In this document: positions 1-8,639 of the stretch, piece after piece | How positions within the stretch are numbered: position 1 is the first letter of the stretch | Layout of the letters: every line of letters begins with the position of its first letter | Assembly (NCBI RefSeq): GCF_000687475.1 | Contig: NC_057316.1 | Location: forward strand, 1-64,000 | Source: Ustilaginoidea virens | Taxonomy: Eukaryota; Ascomycota; Sordariomycetes; Hypocreales; Clavicipitaceae | Direction: 5' to 3' | Length of the DNA: 64,000 nucleotides | The notes under the pieces: generated by a model | Seen by the model: only the letters and a program-made list of their open reading frames with translations | Told to the model about the DNA's origin: nothing | Database searches by the model: none | Translations under genes and position numbers: made by a program

Positions 1-58
1 AACCCTAACCCTAACCCTAACCCTAACCCTAACCCTAACCCTAACCCTAACCCTAACC
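1..58 (+). repeat. Terminal telomere repeat (CCCTAA)n
   Basis: Nine or so perfect CCCTAA hexamers on the + strand from base 1. The window therefore begins at, or just inside, a chromosome end with TTAGGG telomeres. The C-rich strand reads inward as expected for a left end. The tract runs without a gap into the degenerate telomere-like start of the retroelement (AACCCGAACACTAACCCTTAACC). Confidence 0.97.
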
Positions 59-412
59 CGAACACTAACCCTTAACCTAGGATTGCGTGCTCGGGTATTC
101 TTCGGATATCCGTGACCACAGTTTGGTATAACTGTGGTGGCAGGCGCGTCGCGGCCCTGCTCACGTAAGCCAAGTGCCGCTTTACGGCGGCTGTGGCATT
201 TGCTACGTACCTAAGGTAGGCCGGCAGTAGCCGGGTTGGAGGCCTCCCTCCTGCCTATTTATTGCCGGTCTTCCCCTCACTATACTCTGCCCTGATGAGC
301 CACAACACAGGCGAAACTGAAAGAACTCTTCCTCAGGTCTTCAGTCGGCAACGTGTTTTTTGCTCATTTTTCTGCAAGTCAAAGCTGCCCTTTCCGCTAT
401 TCCTAACCCTAC
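55..412 (+). repeat. Left pLTR of the Penelope-like element
   Basis: A 358-bp direct repeat whose second copy lies exactly 3719 bases downstream (3774-4131). I saw no mismatch between them. It begins with degenerate telomeric sequence and ends with CCTAACCCTAC, also telomere-like. It holds a perfect 8-bp stem with a 6-base loop (116-137, CCACAGTT/AACTGTGG), a GGAGGCCTCC palindrome (238-247) and a hammerhead ribozyme (288-350). It probably carries the promoter, because the gene starts just past its end, but I see no clear TATA box. Confidence 0.92.
288..350 (+). ncRNA. Hammerhead ribozyme (type I), left pLTR
   Basis: All parts of a type I hammerhead are present in order. Stem I strand TGCC is at 288-291 and core CTGATGA at 292-298. 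Stem II pairs 299-301 (GCC) with 310-312 (GGC) over an 8-base loop. GAAA lies at 313-316. Stem III pairs CTGAA (317-321) with TTCAG (340-344). The cleavage triplet GTC is at 344-346 and stem I closes with GGCA at 347-350. Predicted self-cleavage lies between 346 and 347. Hammerheads in pLTRs are known from Penelope-like elements, where they would process tandem transcripts to unit length. Activity has not been shown here. Confidence 0.9.
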
Positions 413-425
413 TTTTACTTTGACA

Positions 426-3332
426 ATGGCACCTTCCTCAGTTCGGAGTTTGAACGTTGTTGATGCGTCCTCGTCGCTAGGACCCTCCCTTTCCAACGTG
501 TCGGCCATCGGAGAGTTAATCAACATCGTTCCCCATTCTTGGCGCTCGTCCATCGGCAACTATCTCACGACAGTTTATCGGGTTGCCACTAAGCTATGCA
601 ATGTGCAGAACACCATAGCACAATATGACAAGCACCATGCTGAGGGTTCCTTTCCAGCGTCCATCAAGAATGCTGTGAAGGATCCAAAAATCCAGTTCTC
701 GAAAGAATTCCTTGGGTCTGAAATTGGAAGCCTGGCTAACAACCATCTCCAGTCGGTCATCCACTCTGCGCGAAAGAACCTCCTCGAAGAAGCGCAAAAA
801 AGAAAGAAAGAGGAACTCGCCACCCTTCAGGGTTTGACTCATTTTCATGAGATAAACTGGAAGAAACTCGTTCTCGAGGTCGCTGAAAGGGTTGGAACAA
901 CGTTTAATGCGAATCCAATTGTGGATCAGTCGGGCACACAACTTAGCTGGAAAGGAACTGTGCCCGATGACATTAAACAGGATTGCAAGTTTCTTTGGAC
1001 CAAAGGATCAACATTGCACTTCAAAGCAGTGTCCCTTGCCAGAGCAATTGCAGATCGGTCCCTTGTTGAGAAGATCAAAATTCTGAATCTCAAAAAGGAT
1101 ACCGACACAGCCATGCGCGATGCAGACGTCGAGTCCTCCACCAGGGACGTTGTACGCGATGAGATGCAGACACAATTACGTCTCCTCAAAAAAGAGCTTC
1201 TCCAATCAATGGGTACGTCTTCAGACAAATGTCGGACAAGCCCAAATACTGATATCGTCATAAGGAAAAGCAAAAAAGCCCGCCTCTCAGAACAACAACA
1301 AAAAGAAAGGCGGCACGAACCCCTCTCGAGTCAAGAAAGGGCCTGCCAAGAGCAAAGGCAAGAAGAATGCGAAAAATCGTTGACGGTTGCCGCATTTCTT
1401 CAAGAGTGTTCGAAGGATTTTCGTCCGTGGGACCCGGACACATATCCATCTGTATATAGTCGCTTGACAGATCAGAGCAGAATGACGATTAACTTTGCGT
1501 TCGCACGCACTTGGGAGCTTGATTCATTACGAACAGCTTCCCCAGGCATTTTTAAACATACTTCAGTGACACTCCCAGAAGACATTGAATACATGCTTGC
1601 AGTTAATCATAAGTTCATTTTTCATCAAGCACCATTACAAAATGACGTAGAGAAGGCTAAAGAAAGCCTCCGCCGCCGAATCCGAAATGCATATTTCTTT
1701 CGCGGAAAAGATAGCACGGAATATATCCCCAAATTCCACGTGCCCAATCCTGCATGGAACCCACCGCGTGCTTCACAAGCAATTGAACAAGGAATGGAGG
1801 CGGCAATGAAAGTGATTGACACTCAAGTTGCGCAAGCACTCTCGGGCATTGCTCAAAATTCCACTGCCCAACATTTTGGCTCATGGGCAAAAGTTCAAGA
1901 GATACTTGCCAAAAACAATTGGCTCGTAAAACTCACAGATAAAAATCTGGGACTTGCGGTATTTCCTGCGCATTGGTACGACACACAATGTCTCACAATG
2001 TTGGCCGATACTGTTACGTACAAGCCAGTCTTTGTGGATCCGACACAAGCTATCTATGACACATTGATTGATCAAGTGGCCAGTTGGCGGCTACCTCCGG
2101 CTATGGAGAGATACATTCTGAGAAAGACAAAAACGATCAAGCCACAATTCCATGCGATTCCAAAAGTACACAAGGATCCTTGGACACTACGGCCGATTGT
2201 CCCGTCACATTCGTGGGTCACTACGACCACCTCAGAGGTTATTGATTATTTGTGTCAGCCACTTCTCAAGCAATTCCCTTGGATTGTGAACTCGTCAAAA
2301 GAGGTGATCAATCAGATTGAGAAAGTGCGCACCCTTGGAACAGAACCAATTTGGATATTGACCGGTGATGTGACCGCGTTCTACACAAACATCCCTCCCA
2401 AACCTTGCTCCAAAATGCTGGGCAAAATATGGGAAGTGTTCTGCAAGGAGTCGTCTATTTCGTCGCGCGCCATCAAACAAATGGTCCGCTTTGTAATGGA
2501 CAACAATTTTCTAGAGTACAGAGGGCAAACTTTCCATCAGATGAACGGTTTGGCAATTGGCACGGCTTGCGCCCCAGTTGTGGCCAACCTTTATGCTGCA
2601 TGGTACGAAAGGAAAGCCCGGGTATGCCATCAAAATGGAGTTCTAATGTACGTCCGTTACATTGATGACATTCTTTGTCTTTTTCAAGGCACTGCACTCG
2701 ATGCTAAGGCGCTCTGTGAGAACCTGAAGATCGGGCCACTCCGCATTAGCTGGTCGCATTCGTTGGAACGAAATGAGTTTCTTGACATTGAAATGTTAAG
2801 GATGCCCAACATTAGCCCGCGTGTGCTCCACACCAGGCTCTTTCGCAAACCAATGAATCGACATCTCTACATTCCCTGGTCGTCGGCTCACCCTTCACAT
2901 GTGAAGAAAGGCTTTGTCAAAGCCGAGCTCATACGATTTGCCATTATTTGCTCCACTTACGAGTACTTTGCAGATGCTCGAAAAGAATTTTATGGCAATC
3001 TGCGCAGGAGGGGATATCCTGCACAGACACTGGAAGAATGGTTTAAGCAAGTGACTTATGACAATCGGCAAGCGCTTCTCGTCTTCCGCAAAAAAGATGA
3101 AAGCAAAGTGCCTTTAATGTTGTCAGGCCATTACAATCCAGTGTGGGACTATGTAGATGTCAAGAAGGTGATCACGGAAGCAAGAAGGTTCTGGGTCAAG
3201 GAAGAGCTGCCGAACGCCCTGCAAGAACCGCTCATCCGGAGCCTTGGTCGTACTAAGAGTCTCTTTGACTTAATGTCGACATGGAATAAGACAGTGTTGC
3301 TCTCAATTTCGGACATTGCGGAAGAAGGTTAG
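426..3332 (+). CDS. Penelope-like reverse transcriptase without GIY-YIG endonuclease
   Basis: The reverse transcriptase copies element RNA onto DNA ends. It is about 968 aa from the ATG at 426, which has A at -3 and G at +4. The frame is also open upstream through a TTG at 360, but that lies inside the pLTR, so the ATG is preferred. The N-terminal third has no known catalytic motif and includes a basic, coiled-coil-prone stretch with an NLS-like RKSKKAR near residue 279. PLE hallmarks follow: DKNLGLAV (505), PKVHK (579-583), motif A GDVTAFYTNIP (Asp648), motif B GLAIGTACAP (708-717), catalytic YIDD (745-748), FLDIE (785), FRKP (806-809) and SSAHP (819-823). No GIY-YIG nuclease follows. The frame is intact, with balanced codon use and no RIP. 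A telomerase gene is excluded by the PLE-specific motifs and the flanking pLTRs. Confidence 0.93.
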   Translation: MAPSSVRSLNVVDASSSLGPSLSNVSAIGELINIVPHSWRSSIGNYLTTVYRVATKLCNVQNTIAQYDKHHAEGSFPASIKNAVKDPKIQFSKEFLGSEIGSLANNHLQSVIHSARKNLLEEAQKRKKEELATLQGLTHFHEINWKKLVLEVAERVGTTFNANPIVDQSGTQLSWKGTVPDDIKQDCKFLWTKGSTLHFKAVSLARAIADRSLVEKIKILNLKKDTDTAMRDADVESSTRDVVRDEMQTQLRLLKKELLQSMGTSSDKCRTSPNTDIVIRKSKKARLSEQQQKERRHEPLSSQERACQEQRQEECEKSLTVAAFLQECSKDFRPWDPDTYPSVYSRLTDQSRMTINFAFARTWELDSLRTASPGIFKHTSVTLPEDIEYMLAVNHKFIFHQAPLQNDVEKAKESLRRRIRNAYFFRGKDSTEYIPKFHVPNPAWNPPRASQAIEQGMEAAMKVIDTQVAQALSGIAQNSTAQHFGSWAKVQEILAKNNWLVKLTDKNLGLAVFPAHWYDTQCLTMLADTVTYKPVFVDPTQAIYDTLIDQVASWRLPPAMERYILRKTKTIKPQFHAIPKVHKDPWTLRPIVPSHSWVTTTTSEVIDYLCQPLLKQFPWIVNSSKEVINQIEKVRTLGTEPIWILTGDVTAFYTNIPPKPCSKMLGKIWEVFCKESSISSRAIKQMVRFVMDNNFLEYRGQTFHQMNGLAIGTACAPVVANLYAAWYERKARVCHQNGVLMYVRYIDDILCLFQGTALDAKALCENLKIGPLRISWSHSLERNEFLDIEMLRMPNISPRVLHTRLFRKPMNRHLYIPWSSAHPSHVKKGFVKAELIRFAIICSTYEYFADARKEFYGNLRRRGYPAQTLEEWFKQVTYDNRQALLVFRKKDESKVPLMLSGHYNPVWDYVDVKKVITEARRFWVKEELPNALQEPLIRSLGRTKSLFDLMSTWNKTVLLSISDIAEEG

Positions 3333-3773
3333 TAAAGCCGAACGGAAAGGGTGTGTCGGCAAGGTGCCTTTGCTGCAAAGCAAGAGGGCGAGGTTGGCCG
3401 ATTCGCCGAAACACAAGGCCACGTCACACCTCGGCGACCTGGGAGACGCCGGTCAAGGTCCGTTCCCTGGTTTTGAACACCGCTTCCAGTCGTGGCTGCA
3501 TGGGATTTGCGGCATTTTTCCTCGTACACTTGAGACAGCAAACAGAGTCCGTTTGGACTGGTGCCTTTGGGAAGGTACTCGCCGCAGGTGTGCACGCAAG
3601 TGTCGCCTGCGTGGAAGCTGTGTCCCCACGTTGCATAAGTTCTCAGACAGTGACTTTGAAAATGCGCATTGATTGTCGCAGACCGACTCTAGGTAATGCC
3701 CGTCGCAATTGAGTTTTCGACATTCCACTTGACATAAATCCTTGGGAGGTAAGGGAGTTGTGGTGTCGGTTCA
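3333..3773 (+). other. 3' untranslated region of the Penelope-like element
   Basis: About 440 bases between the RT stop and the right pLTR, of normal composition. Overlapping short frames occur on both strands but show no recognisable domain and no shared start context. I read it as 3' UTR. In PLE biology this part may contain the signals recognised by the RT. No GIY-YIG remnant was seen. Confidence 0.7.
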
Positions 3774-4131
3774 AACCCGAACACTAACCCTTAACCTAGG
3801 ATTGCGTGCTCGGGTATTCTTCGGATATCCGTGACCACAGTTTGGTATAACTGTGGTGGCAGGCGCGTCGCGGCCCTGCTCACGTAAGCCAAGTGCCGCT
3901 TTACGGCGGCTGTGGCATTTGCTACGTACCTAAGGTAGGCCGGCAGTAGCCGGGTTGGAGGCCTCCCTCCTGCCTATTTATTGCCGGTCTTCCCCTCACT
4001 ATACTCTGCCCTGATGAGCCACAACACAGGCGAAACTGAAAGAACTCTTCCTCAGGTCTTCAGTCGGCAACGTGTTTTTTGCTCATTTTTCTGCAAGTCA
4101 AAGCTGCCCTTTCCGCTATTCCTAACCCTAC
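3774..4131 (+). repeat. Right pLTR of the Penelope-like element
   Basis: Second copy of the 358-bp repeat, with no mismatch to the left copy noticed by eye. It starts at AACCCGAACACT and ends in CCTAACCCTAC, then merges directly with CCCTAA/CCCTA repeats. The 116-137 stem-loop recurs at 3835-3856 and the hammerhead at 4007-4069. Confidence 0.92.
4007..4069 (+). ncRNA. Hammerhead ribozyme (type I), right pLTR
   Basis: Same fold and sequence as the left copy, shifted by 3719 bases, with predicted cleavage between 4065 and 4066. Cleavage at both ribozymes of a read-through transcript would release a 3719-nt RNA (347-4065) with a 79-nt 5' leader before the RT start codon. Confidence 0.9.
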
Positions 4132-4245
4132 CCTAACCCTAACCCTAACCCTAACCCTAACCCTACCCTAACCCTAACCCTAACCCTACCCTAACCCTAC
4201 CCTAACCCTAACCCTAACCCTAACCCTAACCCTACCCTACCCTAG
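4121..4245 (+). repeat. Interstitial telomeric tract, mixed CCCTAA and CCCTA
   Basis: About 120 bases of telomere repeats directly after the right pLTR. Unlike the terminal tract, it mixes hexamers with many CCCTA pentamers, as in CCCTACCCTACCCTAG at its inner end. It marks the former chromosome end onto which the element was added, or telomeric sequence carried at the element's 3' end. Confidence 0.9.
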
Positions 4246-4859
4246 TTTTTTATAATAATTTTAGCAAAAGGCTTAAGCTTTTCTAATAATAGTACCTCTA
4301 TTATAATTTTAATAAGGGTAAGTATATATATTAAAAAGATAGTAAGTATTTAGTATAGGTATTAAAAAGAGGTAATTAATAGAAAAAAAAAGGAAATAAA
4401 AAATAAAAAAAAAAAAGAAAAAAGTAAAAAAAGAAGTAATAATTAGGCAGAATATTATAAGTATTCTAATTATTTATTTAACTATATATTAGTAAATAGG
4501 TTTTTTACTATTATAAGGCTCTAAATTACTTATATAAAAACCTATATTTATGCCTGCTAATAGTATTATAATAGATTTAGTATTCTATAGTTCCTAGTAT
4601 AACTAAAGGTATTATAATATTTAGCAATTATTACTAACTAATATAATTAATTAGTATAATATTTAGTAATTATTCCTTATAATAGATGAATATAGAAGGT
4701 TAGATATAATTAATTTATCCTTTAGTCTATAATATATAAGCCGTTTTAACTAAATTAAGATAAATTATATTCCTTATTAATATAATCTTTTTAAATTATC
4801 TCTTCTTATTAATCCTAGTTAATCTATAAAGTAAACTTTAACTTTACTAATTAGTATTA
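4246..4859. other. RIP-mutated AT-rich DNA, no gene
   Basis: Composition changes abruptly at 4246 to TA-dominated sequence with homopurine runs at 4380-4440. No start codon with a usable frame and no domain was seen on either strand. Confidence 0.7.
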
Positions 4860-5428
4860 GTTTTACTAAAGGGTACTTAGTTATATATAGGGTAGTGCAT
4901 ATAGTAATATATACCGGGTGATTATTAAGTAAAGGATTTAATTATTTTACTAATAATTATCTAAGAAAGAGGAAAAGAAGTAAAAAAGGGTAATTATATA
5001 ATATAGTTTTTTTATATATATACTATTATTATATATATTGGTATAGTTAGGCTAGGCTGCCTATATATTCTACCGGGCTTAAGGGCATAAGGGCAAAAGT
5101 AGCTATATTATATATAATAGGTATGCGCGGTATATCTATCGTAATATGCCTAATTAGGCACTTTACGATAGCTATTTTAATACCTTTACCCCTTTTGCCC
5201 CTATACCTAATAGGGCATATAGGCAGCCCGGCCTAACTATACTAATATATATAATAATAGTATATATATAAAAAGGCTATATTATATAATTCCTCTTCTG
5301 CTTCCTATCTTCCCTTTTAGTTAGTTAAATTATAATTAAAAAAGTAATTATATCTTTAACTAGTAACCTTACGGTATATAATATTACGCGCGTAACCTTA
5401 TATATAACTAAATACCCCTTAGTAAAAC
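4860..5428. mobile_element. RIP-mutated non-autonomous element with ~150-bp terminal inverted repeats
   Basis: The left end GTTTTACTAAAGGGTACTT is the inverse of the right end AAGTACCCC/TTAGTAAAAC-type sequence, and the match continues inward for about 150 bases. An inner hairpin pairs GCTAGGCTGCC (about 5050) with GGCAGCCCGGCC (about 5225). The same family occurs un-mutated at 60893-61216 and 61655-61865, and as relics near 31040 and 46035. No transposase is encoded. I could not fix a target-site duplication. Confidence 0.7.
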
Positions 5429-5529
5429 CTATAGAAAGAATTATATTAGGGTGCTACTAAATTCTTTAATATTAAAGGCATAGGGAAAGCAGAGTAGCCA
5501 GGCGGGTAAATATTAGTCCGGTTTAGCTA

Positions 5530-6275
5530 CTGCTTATTTGCTGCCTTTTTTTACTACTCTTTTTACTGCTTTTTTTACTACCTTATTTTACCTTTACCGC
5601 CTTTTTACTGTTTTTTTTACTGCCTTTTTTACTGCCTTATTTTACCGCCTTTTACTGCTTTTTTACTGCCTTATTTTACCATCTTTTACTGCTGTATTTT
5701 ACCGCCTTTTTACTATCTTACTTCACCGCTTTTTACTGCCTTTTTTTACCGCCTTTTTTATGCTATTTTTATAATCTTATTTTACTATATTTTTACTGCC
5801 TTATTTTACTGCCTTTTTACTGCCTTATTTTACCATCTTTTACTGCCGTATTTTACCGCTTTTGCCCTGCCTTTTTTACCGCCTTTTTACTATCTTATTT
5901 CACCGCTTTTTACTGCCTTATTTTACTGCCTTTTTACTGCCTCATTTTACCATCTTTTACTGCCGTATTTTACCACTTTTGCCCTGCCTTTTTTACCGCC
6001 TTTTTACTGTCTTACTTCACCGCTTTTTACTACCTTATTTTACTGCCTTTTTACTGCCTTATTTTACTATCTTTTACTGCCGTATTTTACTGCCTTTGCC
6101 CTGCCTTTTTTACTATTTTATTTTACTATCGTTTTTACTACCCTTTTTACCGCCTTTATACTACCTTCTTTCTATATGGTATTTAGCACTATTTTTTAGT
6201 AGAATAAAATATTGCAGTACTTTAATGGCAGAATCAGTCTCTTTACCGCCTTTTATATAGTAGAATCTCACCGCC
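5530..6275. repeat. Pyrimidine-rich degenerate array (TTTTACTGCC/TTTTACCGCC)
   Basis: About 740 bases built from variants of a ~10-12-base unit, TTTTACTGCC or TTATTTTACCGCC, with strong strand asymmetry (C+T on the + strand). Open frames across it (for example 5538-5774 and 5862-6260) are low-complexity Phe/Leu/Tyr strings and not genes. Confidence 0.85.
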
Positions 6276-8639
6276 TTTTTTTATAGATATATATTCTTTA
6301 ATACTAAGGCTAGTAGAAGTAGAATATTATAGTATTTTACCCGCTTTTTTCGTCTAATCCCTAGATGATTTAAAAAAATATCTCTATAGGACGGCTTTAT
6401 TGTATTTTAAAGAGGGAAAGCAGGAAAGAGCTATGCCTTTTTTGCCTTGCCTTCTGATTTCTTTGCAAATCTTAGGCAAAGCTCTGCTTTCCCTGATAAT
6501 ATAGTCTTTTATGTATATACTGTAATTATAGGTAGTAATACGGCTCTACAGGCCGCCTATATGCCTAATTAAGGCGTAAGGAAAAGCAGGTCTACTATAT
6601 ATACGGCGGCAAATATATCATATGCATAGCGTATGCAACGGCATATTAATTGCAATATCTAACTAAAAGGGCAATTGCGATTCCAATATTATATAAATAT
6701 TAAAAAAGGCATATTTATTAGCCATCTAGTTATCACTAGTTTACCTATTAATCCCTATACCATCTCTAATTCTTAAGGTTCTATACTTTAATTCCTAAAA
6801 CTTTATTATTTTCTAAAGAAAATATATAAGCTTATTATTCTAGATAGCTTAGGGCATTCTTAGAGTAGTAGCGGTAAAGCGGCCTCCCTATGGTTTTAAA
6901 TATCGAGATAGGGTTATAGTATTCTTCTTCTTCGAGAAAGGAGTTATAGTAATACTAGTGCTAAAGCCCCTCTTTTGCCTAGGAGAAGTCTAAGTACCGT
7001 AAGTCTATATATTAGCATCTATAGCAGCCTTTTCCGGCTTTTTACTATCCCTTACGGCATATATATTAGATAAAATTTTTGCGACCTTTGCCCTCTTTTG
7101 AATTATAGGGGAAGGCGAGGGGTCGGCAGCATTCCGAAGGTTAATAGTCTCTACCGTAGTAGAGAGAGATAGGCTAGCAGGGAAAGCGCTATCTAACCGG
7201 GCCTAAATGCCCTTAAGAGCCATAATACCGCACTTAAAGAGATTTAAAAACTCGTGGTTAAGAGGGATAGGTGCTAATAGAATAGAGGCGAAAGACCCTA
7301 ATAAGGTAGCGGTAGTAGTAAAATGCGTAGGAGAATCCGTTAGCTTTATAGCGCGGCAAGCCGCCTCCTAGGCGTTTGACCACTCCTTTGGACCGACCTA
7401 CTAAGGTTAGTAAGGCTAATAAAATAGAACCAAACCACTTACTTCTTCCCTAGATATAAAAGCCGTCTATAAAGCTATATACCGCTCGATAGCCTTACAG
7501 TTCTAGGGGATTCGCTCTAGCTAATAAAATATTAATAGGAAAACGCATTATAATAAATAGGATACCTACCGGCATGCAAAGACGATATAGCGAGGCATAA
7601 TTAAAATACACTCTGCTAGGACCTATTGAGGTTAGTATGCTACTGTAATACTGATTAAAGGCACCTTACCTTATTGATCACAATACTGCACTATAGGGTT
7701 ACCGCACTATATATAACCGTAATACGGCTAAGAGCGCGCAGCCCCTGGACCTAACTTAAGTATAGTCGGCAGCATATAAGGCATTGCGATAAGAAAAAGG
7801 TAAGTCAAAAGATAGGATATAAGCGGTAGTATACCGGGTTAAGGAACTATTGTATGATTTTATAAGAGAAAAAGGAAGGTCAATTTAAGGGAAGAAGAGA
7901 AGAAGGAAAAGAAAATAAAGGCAGGTAGGAAAGAGAAGAAGTTTTTATACCCTATAAGAGGCACCCCGATTTATACACGCATACGGTATTATATAGTCGG
8001 CTTTAACCCACCCTTTTCGGAAATAATAATACGCACGCGCCCGACTATGGCACTGCGATTGCCCTAAAGCCCCACCAAAATAATAACCGTACTTCTGAGC
8101 CCTAATAATTGAATGAATTAGGGCAATAAGCCTTATCCTTACGGCATCCGCGTCACCACCTATATACTCCTAGCCTAGCAGCCTGACGATATTAGCAGTA
8201 GGGCAATAAATTTCTATATAATAACACCAAGCCCTTACAGACCAGTAGGGGCATATTATATGACCTTACCTATATAGGCACTCCACCATTATATATCCTA
8301 GTTTAGCTTAATCAAGCCTCCTTTATATCATATTATACCCCTTATAGGGCACTAATAGCTATACGACCGTATATAGGTTTTTCCCCCGGTCCTTAGGTTT
8401 CCCACGTATATTAGTATAGAGGTACTAGACACTAGTATAGTTAGGGCTGCCTAAGTATGCCAGCTATAGTAGTATATATATATAAGCTTACTTTCATTTA
8501 GTTAACTTGACTATATATTCAGAGGGAATCTTTATGCAGTATATATATAAATTCATCTCTATCTATCTAGACTTGCCTATACACAATAACTGTCTGGTAT
8601 AAAGCAAAATGTAGTAAAAGAAAAAATAATAAGCTGTTA
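6276..8639. other. RIP-mutated DNA with remnant reading frames
   Basis: No intact gene. At 6535-6695 a segment (CGGCTCTA... AAAAGCAGG... TCTACTATATATA... GCAATTGCGATTCCAAT) resembles 25105-25230, so a dispersed repeat is present. Around 7480-7960 the + strand reads as a protein interrupted mainly by TAG, typical of a RIP'd gene, but I recognise no domain. The part at 7970-8440 shows nothing further. Confidence 0.5.

Larger units (their letters stand above)
55..4131 (+). mobile_element. Complete telomeric Penelope-like retroelement with two pLTRs
   Basis: A full element embedded in telomere repeats: 358-bp direct repeat, single reverse-transcriptase gene, ~440-base 3' region, second copy of the 358-bp repeat, then CCCTAA/CCCTA repeats. 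Tandem terminal repeats of this kind are called pLTRs in Penelope-like elements. They differ from true LTRs in that the element has no gag, protease, RNase H or integrase. The absence of a GIY-YIG nuclease and the position inside telomere repeats match the endonuclease-deficient PLEs, which are thought to prime on exposed chromosome 3' ends. The sense strand points away from the chromosome end, as target priming on the G-rich overhang predicts. There is no sign of RIP, and I see no difference between the two repeats, so the copy is recent. Confidence 0.9.

Noticed and set aside
360..425. Upstream TTG start of the RT gene
   Set aside because: It lies inside the pLTR; fungal genes start with ATG, and the ATG at 426 has good context.
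3316..3728. Overlapping small frames after the RT
   Set aside because: Five overlapping frames on both strands, none with a domain; typical of a GC-balanced 3' UTR.
55..4131. LTR retrotransposon
   Set aside because: The direct terminal repeats look like LTRs, but there is no gag, protease, RNase H or integrase, no PBS or TG...CA ends, and the RT has PLE motifs plus hammerheads.
4860..5428. Autonomous DNA transposon
   Set aside because: Long inverted repeats are clear, but the ~270-bp interior has no room for a transposase.
5538..6260. Two small + strand genes
   Set aside because: They are translations of a pyrimidine-rich simple repeat.
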